Below, piece after piece: positions 11,301 through 26,300 of a stretch of DNA of 64,000 nucleotides; positions within the stretch are counted from its first letter, which is position 1; each line of letters starts with the position of its first letter. The DNA comes from Luidia sarsii (Eukaryota > Echinodermata > Asteroidea > Paxillosida > Luidiidae), in NCBI GenBank assembly GCA_949987565.1, contig OX465102.1, positions 28,983,768 through 29,047,767 on the forward strand. Direction: 5' to 3'. The notes below the pieces were generated by a model, which saw only the letters and a program-made list of their open reading frames with translations, did no database searches and was not told the origin of the DNA. Position numbers and translations under genes: made by a program.

Positions 11301-14300
11301 TTCCCAGGCATAACGGTGAATCGGATTGCCATCATTCTAATTTCATACTGTCTAAATTATCATAAATTGGTAACCGTGTGTTCATGTAAGTCCATTTCGT
11401 TAATGAATAGCACATAGAGAGATGCACGAAACACATTGAGCGTTGTATAGGTTTAGAATATCATTATGATAATAACATGTCGCGCACACCGAATGCAGCT
11501 CACCACAACCAGGGACACAGTGCTTCAACTGTTTCAGAAATGGGAAACAGATGGGCATTACATTTGTGACCCGGCACAGCATAATGAGGAATAACCCCCA
11601 CTTTTGAGATTTTAAGATTTTCTAATGATGTGAAAGAGTATACCATTAGATTTCAAATGATATCAAAATTATTTCCGTGTGAACTTTGTTGTAAATAGTA
11701 CCCGGACTTCGCTCGTTTATTTGGCACCAGACACAATATAGCAGCGCCATTCTAACTCCTCGAAAGCGGCCATTCAAAAATGCAGGAACTTTACATTTTT
11801 ATGAAATATACACAAACACTTCCTCGAAATCCTCGTTTTTTCAACATTTAGAGACGGATTTCGGAAAAACCCTTTGGACATAATATCCTCCAATACATTA
11901 ACATTCTGAAAATATATATATATATTTTTGTTTATCGAATTGAGAAGATGAAAGTGTTTTGGTGGGATATACCTCATGTCGCTGTGCCGGGTCACATTAT
12001 TATAAAACGACCTAATTTCACTCTCGGATTAAAGGGACGACTTCCTACAATTTACTGTATTACAATGTTGGGGAGTATTTTTTTCTCAGATTGATCAGCA
12101 AAAACGTCACAATCAAAATATGCCCCCAAGTCTTACGTCCAATAATTTGCAAATGAAGGCTGAGAGACTGTCCCAAACAAATATTTTTCATTGACGTGAA
12201 ATGACGTGAAATCATTGAAGCTGATTTTTGTTTGAGCGGGCTGCTCCTGTCGGTTCGTTGGTGACAGCGCCCTCTCGGGTTAGATTGTCGCCAGCCTCTA
12301 CGACTCACCTCGATCATGACGTAGAGATAGAGGGCGCACAGTGCGCAGTGCACCAGGATAACAAGGACGCCGGCCACTATGTACGGGATGAGCATGCCTC
12401 GTCGATCCTGCGTGTTTGCATAAATGGGAACGAGATAAGACCACCGTGCGTCTGAGGGTGCAGAACGCTAAATCGAGCTCCCATTGCACACTGTACAAAA
12501 ACACTCACCTTCAAAGCCAATTATCCCACACCCAAAAAGTCTCTCAGCTCTTGTAGCTTTACTGAAAATTGCAGTTTGGACCTTCATCTCTCAGATTCTT
12601 TTCAATTTTAGTGCCATTAGCCGATTAGATTTGTTGCTAATTACCCCCAGAAAGAACACCCCCAAAATGTGTAGTCGTCCAAGCCGAATTTCTGCAAGGA
12701 TTTTGGGATGGACCCCTCCACTTCCACAGCCAAATAGGGCCAAATTTAAAGCCGGATATGGTCCAAATGACAAACCAAATTGAAGAATGAACACCCAGGT
12801 TGCTTGTTCTAAAATGTATCAGTTAATTAGCATCCAAATTCCTCTTATTAAAAAAAAGGTTGTGGGTCCACACTTTATGACAATCAGCTCGGCGGAGCCA
12901 TCTTGGATGGATTTTGTGTGCTGCTCGGATATATAACAGAACCGACATATGACGCTTAACCACCGTCGTTGAGCCATGCTGGTACCCCGTAAATTGTGTG
13001 GGGACTATACAAGGACATGTTTTGTAAACCAGCGTAGGTTATGCTTATGGCGCTACGGTTAGGGTTATGGTTACGGTTAGAGTTAGAGTTCGGGTTGGGT
13101 TAGCGTTACTGATAGAGTTGGATTAGGATTAGGGTTAGGTTCAGGATTAGGGTTGTTATGGTTAGGATTAGGATAAGGGTTACGGTTATTTCGTGCTAGT
13201 GCCTGTAACTACCTGAGAAATGAATGAATGAATGAATGGGGGAGGCCTAAGCAAAACCTGGCTTCGCGCATGCGCACTTATATCTTAGCCACGGTGGTTA
13301 AGTGTCATAATGTCGTGACGCGTATATGCCTCTGCTATACCTCTGTGCACGGAGTTACCTATACAATGGCGCCCCCGCTGGGTGCACACCACCAAATGGG
13401 ATCCAAGATGGCTGGCTCCGTCGCACGATACTAACAATTTTGGGCTATGTGCCCAACAGTTTTGGAATATTCAGCTTTATGGTGACCAATTATATCAGAA
13501 AGAAATTGGAATATACCCATTAAGTAGTGAGAGTTAATTCCTTGTAGAGAAAGTGTCTTTTCTACAGGCAGTAAATGAAAACCGTTAAACACTTTTCAGC
13601 CCTAAGTTTGTCCTAAATTTCCCCACAAAGTAGAGGATGGGTTATATTGCGGTCAAGACGAAAAACTGTTGGGCTCTGGAAAGCTTTTTTACACTTCATG
13701 ACCCCGAGGAATACTCTGTCCGAACTAAACTTTGCCAGGGAGAATCTTTGGGAAATAAAATACTGAGATCTCAATCAACACCGAGACCGAGATCTCAATG
13801 CCGCTGAGACAGAGACCGAGACCTCAATGCCCAAGACCGAGACCGAGACCTCAGTGCCCAAGACCGAGACCGAGACCTCAGTGCCCAAGACCGAGACCGA
13901 CATCTCAATGCCCAAGACCGAGACCAAGACCCCAATGCCCAAGACCGAGACCGAGATCTCCATGCCCAAGACCGAGACCGAGATCTCCGTGCCCAAGACC
14001 GAGACCGAGATCTCAATGCCCAAGACTGAGACCGAGATCTCCATGCCCAAGACCGAGACCGAGATCTCAATGCCCAAGACCGAGACCGAGACCTCAATGC
14101 CCAAGACCGAGACCGAGACCTCAATGCCCAAGACAGAGACCGAGATCTCAATGCCCAAGACCAAGACCAAGACCTCAATGCCCAAGACCGAGACCGAGAC
14201 CTCAATGCCCAAGACCGAGACCGAGATCTCAATGCCCAAGACCGAGACCGAGATCTCCGTGCCCAAGACCAAGACCGAGATCTCAATGCCCAAGACCAAG

Positions 14301-17300
14301 ACCGAGATCTCCGTGCCCAAGACCGAGACCGAGATCTCAATGCCCAAGACCAAGACCGAGATCTCAATGCCCAAGACCGAGACCGAGATCTCTATGCCCA
14401 AGACTGAGACCGAGATCTCCATGCCCAAGACCGAGACCGAGATCTCAATGCCCAAGACCGAGACCGAGACCTCCATGCCCAAGACCGAGACCGAGACCTC
14501 CATGCCCAAGACCGAGACCGAGATCTCCGTGCCCAAGACCGACACCGAGATCTCAATGCTCAAGAACGAGACGGAGATCTCAATGCCCAAGACCGAGACC
14601 GAGATCTCAATGCCCAAGACCGAGACCGAGACCTCCATGCCCAAGATCGAGACCGAGACCTCAATGCCCAAGACCGACACCGAGATCTCCGTGCCCAAGA
14701 CCGACACCGAGATCTCCATGCCCAAGACCGAGACCGAGACCTCCATGCCCAAGACCGAGACCGAGATCTCAATGCCCAAGACTGAGACCGAGATGTCAAT
14801 GCCCAAGACCGACACCGAGATCTCCATGCCCAAGACCGACACCGAGATCTCAATGCCCAAGACTGAGACCGAGATCTCAATGCCCAAGACTGAGACCGAG
14901 ATCTCAATGCCAAAGGCTGAGACCGAGATCTCAATGCCCAAGACCGAGACCGAGATCTCGATGCCCAAGACCGACACCGAGATCTCCATGCCCAAGACCG
15001 AGACCGAGATCTCAATGCCCAAGACCGAGACCGAGACCTCCATGCCCAAGACCGAGACCGAGACCTCCATGCCCAAGACCGAGACCGAGATCTCCGTGCC
15101 CAAGACCGACACCGAGATCTCAATGCTCAAGAACGAGACGGAGATCTCAATGCCCAAGACCGAGACCGAGATCTCAATGCCCAAGACCGAGACCGAGACC
15201 TCCATGCCCAAGACCGAGACCGAGACCTCAATGCCCAAGACCGACACCGAGATCTCCGTGCCCAAGACCGACACCGAGATCTCCATGCCCAAGACCGAGA
15301 CCGAGACCTCCATGCCCAAGACCGAGACCGAGACCTCCATGCCCAAGACCGAGACCGAGATCTCAATGCCCAAGACTGAGACCGAGATGTCAATGCCCAA
15401 GACCGACACCGAGATCTCCATGCCCAAGACCGACACCGAGATCTCAATGCCCAAGACTGAGACCGAGATCTCAATGCCCAAGACTGAGACCGAGATCTCA
15501 ATGCCAAAGGCTGAGACCGAGATCTCAATGCCCAAGACCGAGACCGAGATCTCGATGCCCAAGACCGACACCGAGATCTCCATGCCCAAGACCGACACCG
15601 AGATCTCCATGCCCAAGACCGACACCGAGACCTCAATGCCCAAGACCGACACCGAGATCTCCGTGCCCAAGACCGACACCGAGATCTCCATGCCCAAGAC
15701 CGAGACCGAGACCTCCATGCCCAAGACCGAGACCGAGATCTCAATGCCCAAGACTGAGACCGAGATGTCAATGCCCAAGACCGACACCGAGATCTCCATG
15801 CCCAAGACCGAGACCGAGATCTCCGTGCCCAAGACCGAGACCGAGATCTCAATGCCCAAGACTGAGACCGAGATCTCCATGCCCAAGACCGAGACCGAGA
15901 TCTCAATGCCCAAGACCGAGACCGAGACCTCAATGCCTAAGACCGAGACCGAGACCTCAATGCCCAAGACAGAGACCGAGATCTCAATGCCCAAGACCAA
16001 GACCAAGACCTCAATGCCCAAGACCGAGACCGAGACCTCAATGCCCAAGACCGAGACCGAGATCTCAATGCCCAAGACCGAGACCGAGATCTCCGTGCCC
16101 AAGACCAAGACCGAGATCTCAATGCCCAAGACCAAGACCGAGATCTCCGTGCCCAAGACCGAGACCGAGATCTCAATGCCCAAGACCAAGACCGAGATCT
16201 CAATGCCCAAGACCGAGACCGAGATCTCTATGCCCAAGACTGAGACCGAGATCTCCATGCCCAAGACCGAGACCGAGATCTCAATGCCCAAGACCGAGAC
16301 CGAGACCTCCATGCCCAAGACCGAGACCGAGACCTCCATGCCCAAGACCGAGACCGAGATCTCCGTGCCCAAGACCGACACCGAGATCTCAATGCTCAAG
16401 AACGAGACGGAGATCTCAATGCCCAAGACCGAGACCGAGATCTCAATGCCCAAGACCGAGACCGAGACCTCCATGCCCAAGACCGAGACCGAGACCTCAA
16501 TGCCCAAGACCGACACCGAGATCTCCGTGCCCAAGACCGACACCGAGATCTCCATGCCCAAGACCGAGACCGAGACCTCCATGCCCAAGACCGAGACCGA
16601 GATCTCAATGCCCAAGACTGAGACCGAGATGTCAATGCCCAAGACCGACACCGAGATCTCCATGCCCAAGACCGACACCGAGATCTCAATGCCCAAGACT
16701 GAGACCGAGATCTCAATGCCCAAGACCGAGACCGAGACCTCCATGCCCAAGACCGAGACCGAGATCTCCGTGCCCAAGACCGACACCGAGATCTCAATGC
16801 TCAAGAACGAGACGGAGATCTCAATGCCCAAGACCAAGACCGAGATCTCAATGCCCAAGACCGAGACCGAGACCTCCATGCCCAAGACCGAGACCGAGAC
16901 CTCAATGCCCAAGACCGACACCGAGATCTCCGTGCCCAAGACCGACACCGAGATCTCCATGCCCAAGACCGAGACCGAGACCTCCATGCCCAAGACCGAG
17001 ACCGAGACCTCCATGCCCAAGACCGAGACCGAGATCTCAATGCCCAAGACTGAGACCGAGATGTCAATGCCCAAGACCGACACCGAGATCTCCATGCCCA
17101 AGACCGACACCGAGATCTCAATGCCCAAGACTGAGACCGAGATCTCAATGCCCAAGACTGAGACCGAGATCTCAATGCCAAAGGCTGAGACCGAGATCTC
17201 AATGCCCAAGACCGAGACCGAGATCTCGATGCCCAAGACCGACACCGAGATCTCCATGCCCAAGACCGACACCGAGATCTCCATGCCCAAGACCGACACC

Positions 17301-20300
17301 GAGACCTCAATGCCCAAGACCGACACCGAGATCTCCGTGCCCAAGACCGACACCGAGATCTCCATGCCCAAGACCGAGACCGAGACCTCCATGCCCAAGA
17401 CCGAGACCGAGATCTCAATGCCCAAGACTGAGACCGAGATGTCAATGCCCAAGACCGACACCGAGATCTCCATGCCCAAGACCGACACCGAGATCTCAAT
17501 GCCCAAGACTGAGACCGAGATCTCAATGCCCAAGACTGAGACCGAGATCTCAATGCCAAAGGCTGAGACCGAGATCTCAATGCCCAAGACCGAGACCGAG
17601 ATCTCGATGCCCAAGACCGACACCGAGATCTCCATGCCCAAGACCGAGACCGAGATCTCAATGCCCAAGACCGAGACCGAGACCTCCATGCCCAAGACCG
17701 AGACCGAGACCTCCATGCCCAAGACCGAGACCGAGATCTCCGTGCCCAAGACCGACACCGAGATCTCAATGCTCAAGAACGAGACGGAGATCTCAATGCC
17801 CAAGACCGAGACCGAGATCTCAATGCCCAAGACCGAGACCGAGACCTCCATGCCCAAGACCGAGACCGAGACCTCAATGCCCAAGACCGACACCGAGATC
17901 TCCGTGCCCAAGACCGACACCGAGATCTCCATGCCCAAGACCGAGACCGAGACCTCCATGCCCAAGACCGAGACCGAGACCTACATGCCCAAGACCGAGA
18001 CCGAGATCTCAATGCCCAAGACTGAGACCGAGATGTCAATGCCCAAGACCGACACCGAGATCTCCATGCCCAAGACCGACACCGAGATCTCAATGCCCAA
18101 GACTGAGACCGAGATCTCAATGCCCAAGACTGAGACCGAGATCTCAATGCCAAAGGCTGAGACCGAGATCTCAATGCCCAAGACCGAGACCGAGATCTCG
18201 ATGCCCAAGACCGACACCGAGATCTCCATGCCCAAGACCGACACCGAGATCTCAATGCTCAAGAACGAGACCGAGATGTCAATGCCCAAGACCAAGACGG
18301 AGATGACAATGCCCAAGACCGAGACCAAGACCTCCATGCCCAAGACCGAGACCTCAATGCCCAAGACCGAGACCGAGACCTCCATGCCCAAGACCGAGAC
18401 CTCAATGCCCAAGACCGAGACCGAGACCTCCATGCCCAAGACCGAGACCTCAATGCCCAAGACCGAGACCGAGACCTCCATGCCCAAGACCGAGACCGAG
18501 ATCTCCGTGCCCAAGACCGAGACCGAGACCTCAATGCTCAAGAACGAGACCGAGATCTCAATGCCCAAGACCAAGACCGAGATCTCCATGCCCAAGACCG
18601 ACACCGAGATCTCCGTGCCCAAGACCGAGACCGAGATCTCCGTGCCCAAGACCGAGACCGAGATGTCAATGCTCAAGAACGAGACCGAGATGTCAATGCC
18701 CAAGACCAAGACGGAGATGACAATGCCCAAGACCGAGACCAAGACCTCCATGCCCAAGACCGAGACCGAGACCTCCATGCCCAAGACCGAGACCGAGACC
18801 TCAGTGCCCAAGACCGAGACCGAGACCTCAGTGCCCAAGACCGAGACCGACATCTCAATGCCCAAGACCGAGACCAAGACCCCAATGCCCAAGACCGAGA
18901 CCGAGATCTCCATGCCCAAGACCGAGACCGAGATCTCCGTGCCCAAGACCGAGACCGAGATCTCAATGCCCAAGACTGAGACCGAGATCTCCATGCCCAA
19001 GACCGAGACCGAGATCTCAATGCCCAAGACCGAGACCGAGACCTCAATGCCCAAGACCGAGACCGAGACCTCAATGCCCAAGACAGAGACCGAGATCTCA
19101 ATGCCCAAGACCAAGACCAAGACCTCAATGCCCAAGACCGAGACCGAGACCTCAATGCCCAAGACCGAGACCGAGATCTCAATGCCCAAGACCGAGACCG
19201 AGATCTCCGTGCCCAAGACCAAGACCGAGATCTCAATGCCCAAGACCAAGACCGAGATCTCCGTGCCCAAGACCGAGACCGAGATCTCAATGCCCAAGAC
19301 CAAGACCGAGATCTCAATGCCCAAGACCGAGACCGAGATCTCTATGCCCAAGACTGAGACCGAGATCTCCATGCCCAAGACCGAGACCGAGATCTCAATG
19401 CCCAAGACCGAGACCGAGACCTCCATGCCCAAGACCGAGACCGAGACCTCCATGCCCAAGACCGAGACCGAGATCTCCGTGCCCAAGACCGACACCGAGA
19501 TCTCAATGCTCAAGAACGAGACGGAGATCTCAATGCCCAAGACCGAGACCGAGATCTCAATGCCCAAGACCGAGACCGAGACCTCCATGCCCAAGACTGA
19601 GACCGAGACCTCAATGCCCAAGACCGACACCGAGATCTCCGTGCCCAAGACCGACACCGAGATCTCCATGCCCAAGACCGAGACCGAGACCTCCATGCCC
19701 AAGACCGAGACCGAGATCTCAATGCCCAAGACTGAGACCGAGATGTCAATGCCCAAGACCGACACCGAGATCTCCATGCCCAAGACCGACACCGAGATCT
19801 CAATGCCCAAGACTGAGACCGAGATCTCAATGCCCAAGACTGAGACCGAGATCTCAATGCCAAAGGCTGAGACCGAGATCTCAATGCCCAAGACCGAGAC
19901 CGAGATCTCGATGCCCAAGACCGACACCGAGATCTCCATGCCCAAGACCGAGACCGAGATCTCAATGCCCAAGACCGAGACCGAGACCTCCATGCCCAAG
20001 ACCGAGACCGAGACCTCCATGCCCAAGACCGAGACCGAGATCTCCGTGCCCAAGACCGACACCGAGATCTCAATGCTCAAGAACGAGACGGAGATCTCAA
20101 TGCCCAAGACCGAGACCGAGATCTCAATGCCCAAGACCGAGACCGAGACCTCCATGCCCAAGACCGAGACCGAGACCTCAATGCCCAAGACCGACACCGA
20201 GATCTCCGTGCCCAAGACCGACACCGAGATCTCCATGCCCAAGACCGAGACCGAGACCTCCATGCCCAAGACCGAGACCGAGACCTCCATGCCCAAGACC

Positions 20301-23300
20301 GAGACCGAGATCTCAATGCCCAAGACTGAGACCGAGATGTCAATGCCCAAGACCGACACCGAGATCTCCATGCCCAAGACCGACACCGAGATCTCAATGC
20401 CCAAGACTGAGACCGAGATCTCAATGCCCAAGACTGAGACCGAGATCTCAATGCCAAAGGCTGAGACCGAGATCTCAATGCCCAAGACCGAGACCGAGAT
20501 CTCGATGCCCAAGACCGACACCGAGATCTCCATGCCCAAGACCGACACCGAGATCTCCATGCCCAAGACCGACACCGAGACCTCAATGCCCAAGACCGAC
20601 ACCGAGATCTCCGTGCCCAAGACCGACACCGAGATCTCCATGCCCAAGACCGAGACCGAGACCTCCATGCCCAAGACCGAGACCGAGATCTCAATGCCCA
20701 AGACTGAGACCGAGATGTCAATGCCCAAGACCGACACCGAGATCTCCATGCCCAAGACCGAGACCGAGATCTCCGTGCCCAAGACCGAGACCGAGATCTC
20801 AATGCCCAAGACTGAGACCGAGATCTCCATGCCCAAGACCGAGACCGAGATCTCAATGCCCAAGACCGAGACCGAGACCTCAATGCCCAAGACCGAGACC
20901 GAGACCTCAATGCCCAAGACAGAGACCGAGATCTCAATGCCCAAGACCAAGACCAAGACCTCAATGCCCAAGACCGAGACCGAGACCTCAATGCCCAAGA
21001 CCGAGACCGAGATCTCAATGCCCAAGACCGAGACCGAGATCTCCGTGCCCAAGACCAAGACCGAGATCTCAATGCCCAAGACCAAGACCGAGATCTCCGT
21101 GCCCAAGACCGAGACCGAGATCTCAATGCCCAAGACCAAGACCGAGATCTCAATGCCCAAGACCGAGACCGAGATCTCTATGCCCAAGACTGAGACCGAG
21201 ATCTCCATGCCCAAGACCGAGACCGAGATCTCAATGCCCAAGACCGAGACCGAGACCTCCATGCCCAAGACCGAGACCGAGACCTCCATGCCCAAGACCG
21301 AGACCGAGATCTCCGTGCCCAAGACCGACACCGAGATCTCAATGCTCAAGAACGAGACGGAGATCTCAATGCCCAAGACCGAGACCGAGATCTCAATGCC
21401 CAAGACCGAGACCGAGACCTCCATGCCCAAGACCGAGACCGAGACCTCAATGCCCAAGACCGACACCGAGATCTCCGTGCCCAAGACCGAGACCGAGATC
21501 TCCATGCCCAAGACCGAGACCGAGACCTCCATGCCCAAGACCGAGACCGAGATCTCAATGCCCAAGACTGAGACCGAGATGTCAATGCCCAAGACCGACA
21601 CCGAGATCTCCATGCCCAAGACCGACACCGAGATCTCAATGCCCAAGACTGAGACCGAGATCTCAATGCCCAAGACTGAGACTGAGATCTCAATGCCAAA
21701 GGCTGAGACCGAGATCTCAATGCCCAAGAACGAGACCGAGATCTCGATGCCCAAGACCGACACCGAGATCTCCATGCCCAAGACCGAGACCGAGATCTCA
21801 ATGCCCAAGACCGAGACCGAGACCTCCATGCCCAAGACCGAGACCGAGACCTCCATGCCCAAGACCGAGACCGAGATCTCCGTGCCCAAGACCGACACCG
21901 AGATCTCAATGCTCAAGAACGAGACGGAGATCTCAATGCCCAAGACCGAGACCGAGATCTCAATGCCCAAGACCGAGACCGAGACCTCCATGCCCAAGAC
22001 CGAGACCGAGACCTCAATGCCCAAGACCGACACCGAGATCTCCGTGCCCAAGACCGACACCGAGATCTCCATGCCCAAGACCGAGACCGAGACCTCCATG
22101 CCCAAGACCGAGACCGAGATCTCAATGCCCAAGACTGAGACCGAGATGTCAATGCCCAAGACCGACACCGAGATCTCCATGCCCAAGACCGACACCGAGA
22201 TCTCAATGCCCAAGACTGAGACCGAGATCTCAATGCCCAAGACTGAGACCGAGATCTCAATGCCAAAGGCTGAGACCGAGATCTCAATGCCCAAGACCGA
22301 GACCGAGATCTCGATGCCCAAGACCGACACCGAGATCTCCATGCCCAAGACCGACACCGAGATCTCAATGCTCAAGAACGAGACGGAGATCTCAATGCCC
22401 AAGACCGAGACCGAGATCTCAATGCCCAAGACCGAGACCGAGACCTCCATGCCCAAGACTGAGACCGAGACCTCAATGCCCAAGACCGACACCGAGATCT
22501 CCGTGCCCAAGACCGACACCGAGATCTCCATGCCCAAGACCGAGACCGAGACCTCCATGCCCAAGACCGAGACCGAGATCTCAATGCCCAAGACTGAGAC
22601 CGAGATGTCAATGCCCAAGACCGACACCGAGATCTCCATGCCCAAGACCGACACCGAGATCTCAATGCCCAAGACTGAGACCGAGATCTCAATGCCCAAG
22701 ACTGAGACCGAGATCTCAATGCCAAAGGCTGAGACCGAGATCTCAATGCCCAAGACCGAGACCGAGATCTCGATGACCAAGACCGACACCGAGATCTCCA
22801 TGCCCAAGACCGAGACCGAGATCTCAATGCCCAAGACCGAGACCGAGACCTCCATGCCCAAGACCGAGACCGAGACCTCCATGCCCAAGACCGAGACCGA
22901 GATCTCCGTGCCCAAGACCGACACCGAGATCTCAATGCTCAAGAACGAGACGGAGATCTCCGTGCCCAAGACCGAGACCGAGATCTCAATGCCCAAGACC
23001 GAGACCGAGACCTCCATGCCCAAGACCGAGACCGAGACCTCAATGCCCAAGACCGACACCGAGATCTCCGTGCCCAAGACCGACACCGAGATCTCCATGC
23101 CCAAGACCGAGACCGAGACCTCCATGCCCAAGACCGAGACCGAGACCTCCATGCCCAAGACCGAGACCGAGATCTCAATGCCCAAGACTGAGACCGAGAT
23201 GTCAATGCCCAAGACCGACACCGAGATCTCCATGCCCAAGACCGACACCGAGATCTCAATGCCCAAGACTGAGACCGAGATCTCAATGCCCAAGACTGAG

Positions 23301-26300
23301 ACCGAGATCTCAATGCCAAAGGCTGAGACCGAGATCTCAATGCCCAAGACCGAGACCGAGATCTCGATGCCCAAGACCGACACCGAGATCTCCATGCCCA
23401 AGACCGACACCGAGATCTCCATGCCCAAGACCGACACCGAGACCTCAATGCCCAAGACCGACACCGAGATCTCCGTGCCCAAGACCGACACCGAGATCTC
23501 CATGCCCAAGACCGAGACCGAGACCTCCATGCCCAAGACCGAGACCGAGATCTTAATGCCCAAGACTGAGACCGAGATGTCAATGCCCAAGACCGACACC
23601 GAGATCTCCATGCCCAAGACCGAGACCGAGATCTCCGTGCCCAAGACCGAGACCGAGATCTCAATGCCCAAGACTGAGACCGAGATCTCCATGCCCAAGA
23701 CCGAGACCGAGATCTCAATGCCCAAGACCGAGACCGAGACCTCAATGCCCAAGACCGAGACCGAGACCTCAATGCCCAAGACAGAGACCGAGATCTCAAT
23801 GCCCAAGACCAAGACCAAGACCTCAATGCCCAAGACCGAGACCGAGACCTCAATGCCCAAGACCGAGACCGAGATCTCAATGCCCAAGACCGAGACCGAG
23901 ATCTCCGTGCCCAAGACCAAGACCGAGATCTCAATGCCCAAGACCAAGACCGAGATCTCCGTGCCCAAGACCGAGACCGAGATCTCAATGCCCAAGACCA
24001 AGACCGAGATCTCAATGCCCAAGACCGAGACCGAGATCTCTATGCCCAAGACTGAGACCGAGATCTCCATGCCCAAGACCGAGACCGAGATCTCAATGCC
24101 CAAGACCGAGACCGAGACCTCCATGCCCAAGACCGAGACCGAGACCTCCATGCCCAAGACCGAGACCGAGATCTCCGTGCCCAAGACCGACACCGAGATC
24201 TCAATGCTCAAGAACGAGACGGAGATCTCAATGCCCAAGACCGAGACCGAGATCTCAATGCCCAAGACCGAGACCGAGACCTCCATGCCCAAGACCGAGA
24301 CCGAGACCTCAATGCCCAAGACCGACACCGAGATCTCCGTGCCCAAGACCGACACCGAGATCTCCATGCCCAAGACCGAGACCGAGACCTCCATGCCCAA
24401 GACCGAGACCGAGATCTCAATGCCCAAGACTGAGACCGAGATGTCAATGCCCAAGACCGACACCGAGATCTCCATGCCCAAGACCGACACCGAGATCTCA
24501 ATGCCCAAGACTGAGACCGAGATCTCAATGCCCAAGACTGAGACCGAGATCTCAATGCCAAAGGCTGAGACCGAGATCTCAATGCCCAAGACCGAGACCG
24601 AGATCTCGATGCCCAAGACCGACACCGAGATCTCCATGCCCAAGACCGAGACCGAGATCTCAATGCCCAAGACCGAGACCGAGACCTCCATGCCCAAGAC
24701 CGAGACCGAGACCTCCATGCCCAAGACCGAGACCGAGATCTCCGTGCCCAAGACCGACACCGAGATCTCAATGCTCAAGAACGAGACGGAGATCTCAATG
24801 CCCAAGACCGAGACCGAGATCTCAATGCCCAAGACCGAGACCGAGACCTCCATGCCCAAGACCGAGACCGAGACCTCAATGCCCAAGACCGACACCGAGA
24901 TCTCCGTGCCCAAGACCGACACCGAGATCTCCATGCCCAAGACCGAGACCGAGACCTCCATGCCCAAGACCGAGACCGAGACCTCCATGCCCAAGACCGA
25001 GACCGAGATCTCAACGCCCAAGACTGAGACCGAGATGTCAATGCCCAAGACCGACACCGAGATCTCCATGCCCAAGACCGACACCGAGATCTCAATGCCC
25101 AAGACTGAGACCGAGATCTCAATGCCCAAGACTGAGACCGAGATCTCAATGCCAAAGGCTGAGACCGAGATCTCAATGCCCAAGACCGAGACCGAGATCT
25201 CGATGCCCAAGACCGACACCGAGATCTCCATGCCCAAGACCGACACCGAGATCTCCATGCCCAAGACCGACACCGAGACCTCAATGCCCAAGACCGACAC
25301 CGAGATCTCCGTGCCCAAGACCGACACCGAGATCTCCATGCCCAAGACCGAGACCGAGACCTCCATGCCCAAGACCGAGACCGAGATCTCAATGCCCAAG
25401 ACTGAGACCGAGATGTCAATGCCCAAGACCGACACCGAGATCTCCATGCCCAAGACCGACACCGAGATCTCAATGCCCAAGACTGAGACCGAGATCTCAA
25501 TGCCCAAGACTGAGACCGAGATCTCAATGCCAAAGGCTGAGACCGAGATCTCAATGCCCAAGACCGAGACCGAGATCTCGATGCCCAAGACCGACACCTA
25601 GATCTCCATGCCCAAGACCGAGACCGAGATCTCAATGCCCAAGACCGAGACCGAGACCTCCATGCCCAAGACCGAGACCGAGACCTCCATGCCCAAGACC
25701 GAGACCGAGATCTCCGTGCCCAAGACCGACACCGAGATCTCAATGCTCAAGAACGAGACGGAGATCTCAATGCCCAAGACCGAGACCGAGATCTCAATGC
25801 CCAAGACCGAGACCGAGACCTCCATGCCCAAGACCGAGACCGAGACCTCAATGCCCAAGACCGACACCGAGATCTCCGTGCCCAAGACCGACACCGAGAT
25901 CTCCATGCCCAAGACCGAGACCGAGACCTCCATGCCCAAGACCGAGACCGAGACCTCCATGCCCAAGACCGACACCGAGATCTCAATGCCCAAGACTGAG
26001 ACCGAGATGTCAATGCCCAAGACCGACACCGAGATCTCCATGCCCAAGACCGACACCGAGATCTCAATGCCCAAGACTGAGACCGAGATCTCAATGCCCA
26101 AGACTGAGACCGAGATCTCAATGCCAAAGGCTGAGACCGAGATCTCAATGCCCAAGACCGAGACCGAGATCTCGATGCCCAAGACCGACACCGAGATCTC
26201 CATGCCCAAGACCGACACCGAGATCTCAATGCTCAAGAACGAGACCGAGATGTCAATGCCCAAGACCAAGACGGAGATGACAATGCCCAAGACCGAGACC

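Noticed and set aside
13060..13186. True chromosome end
   Set aside because: The TTAGGG units are degenerate, short, and followed by unique DNA and gene exons on both sides.
17981..25597. Minus-strand repeat frame of 2538 codons (EISVSVLGI units)
   Set aside because: It is the other strand of the same 27-bp array; open by composition.
13827..25601. A 3924-codon open frame as a giant protein gene
   Set aside because: Four other frames of the same repeat are open too, the frame lies antisense in an intron, and no promoter, intron structure or non-repeat domain is attached. Kept as a finding about open frames, not as a CDS.
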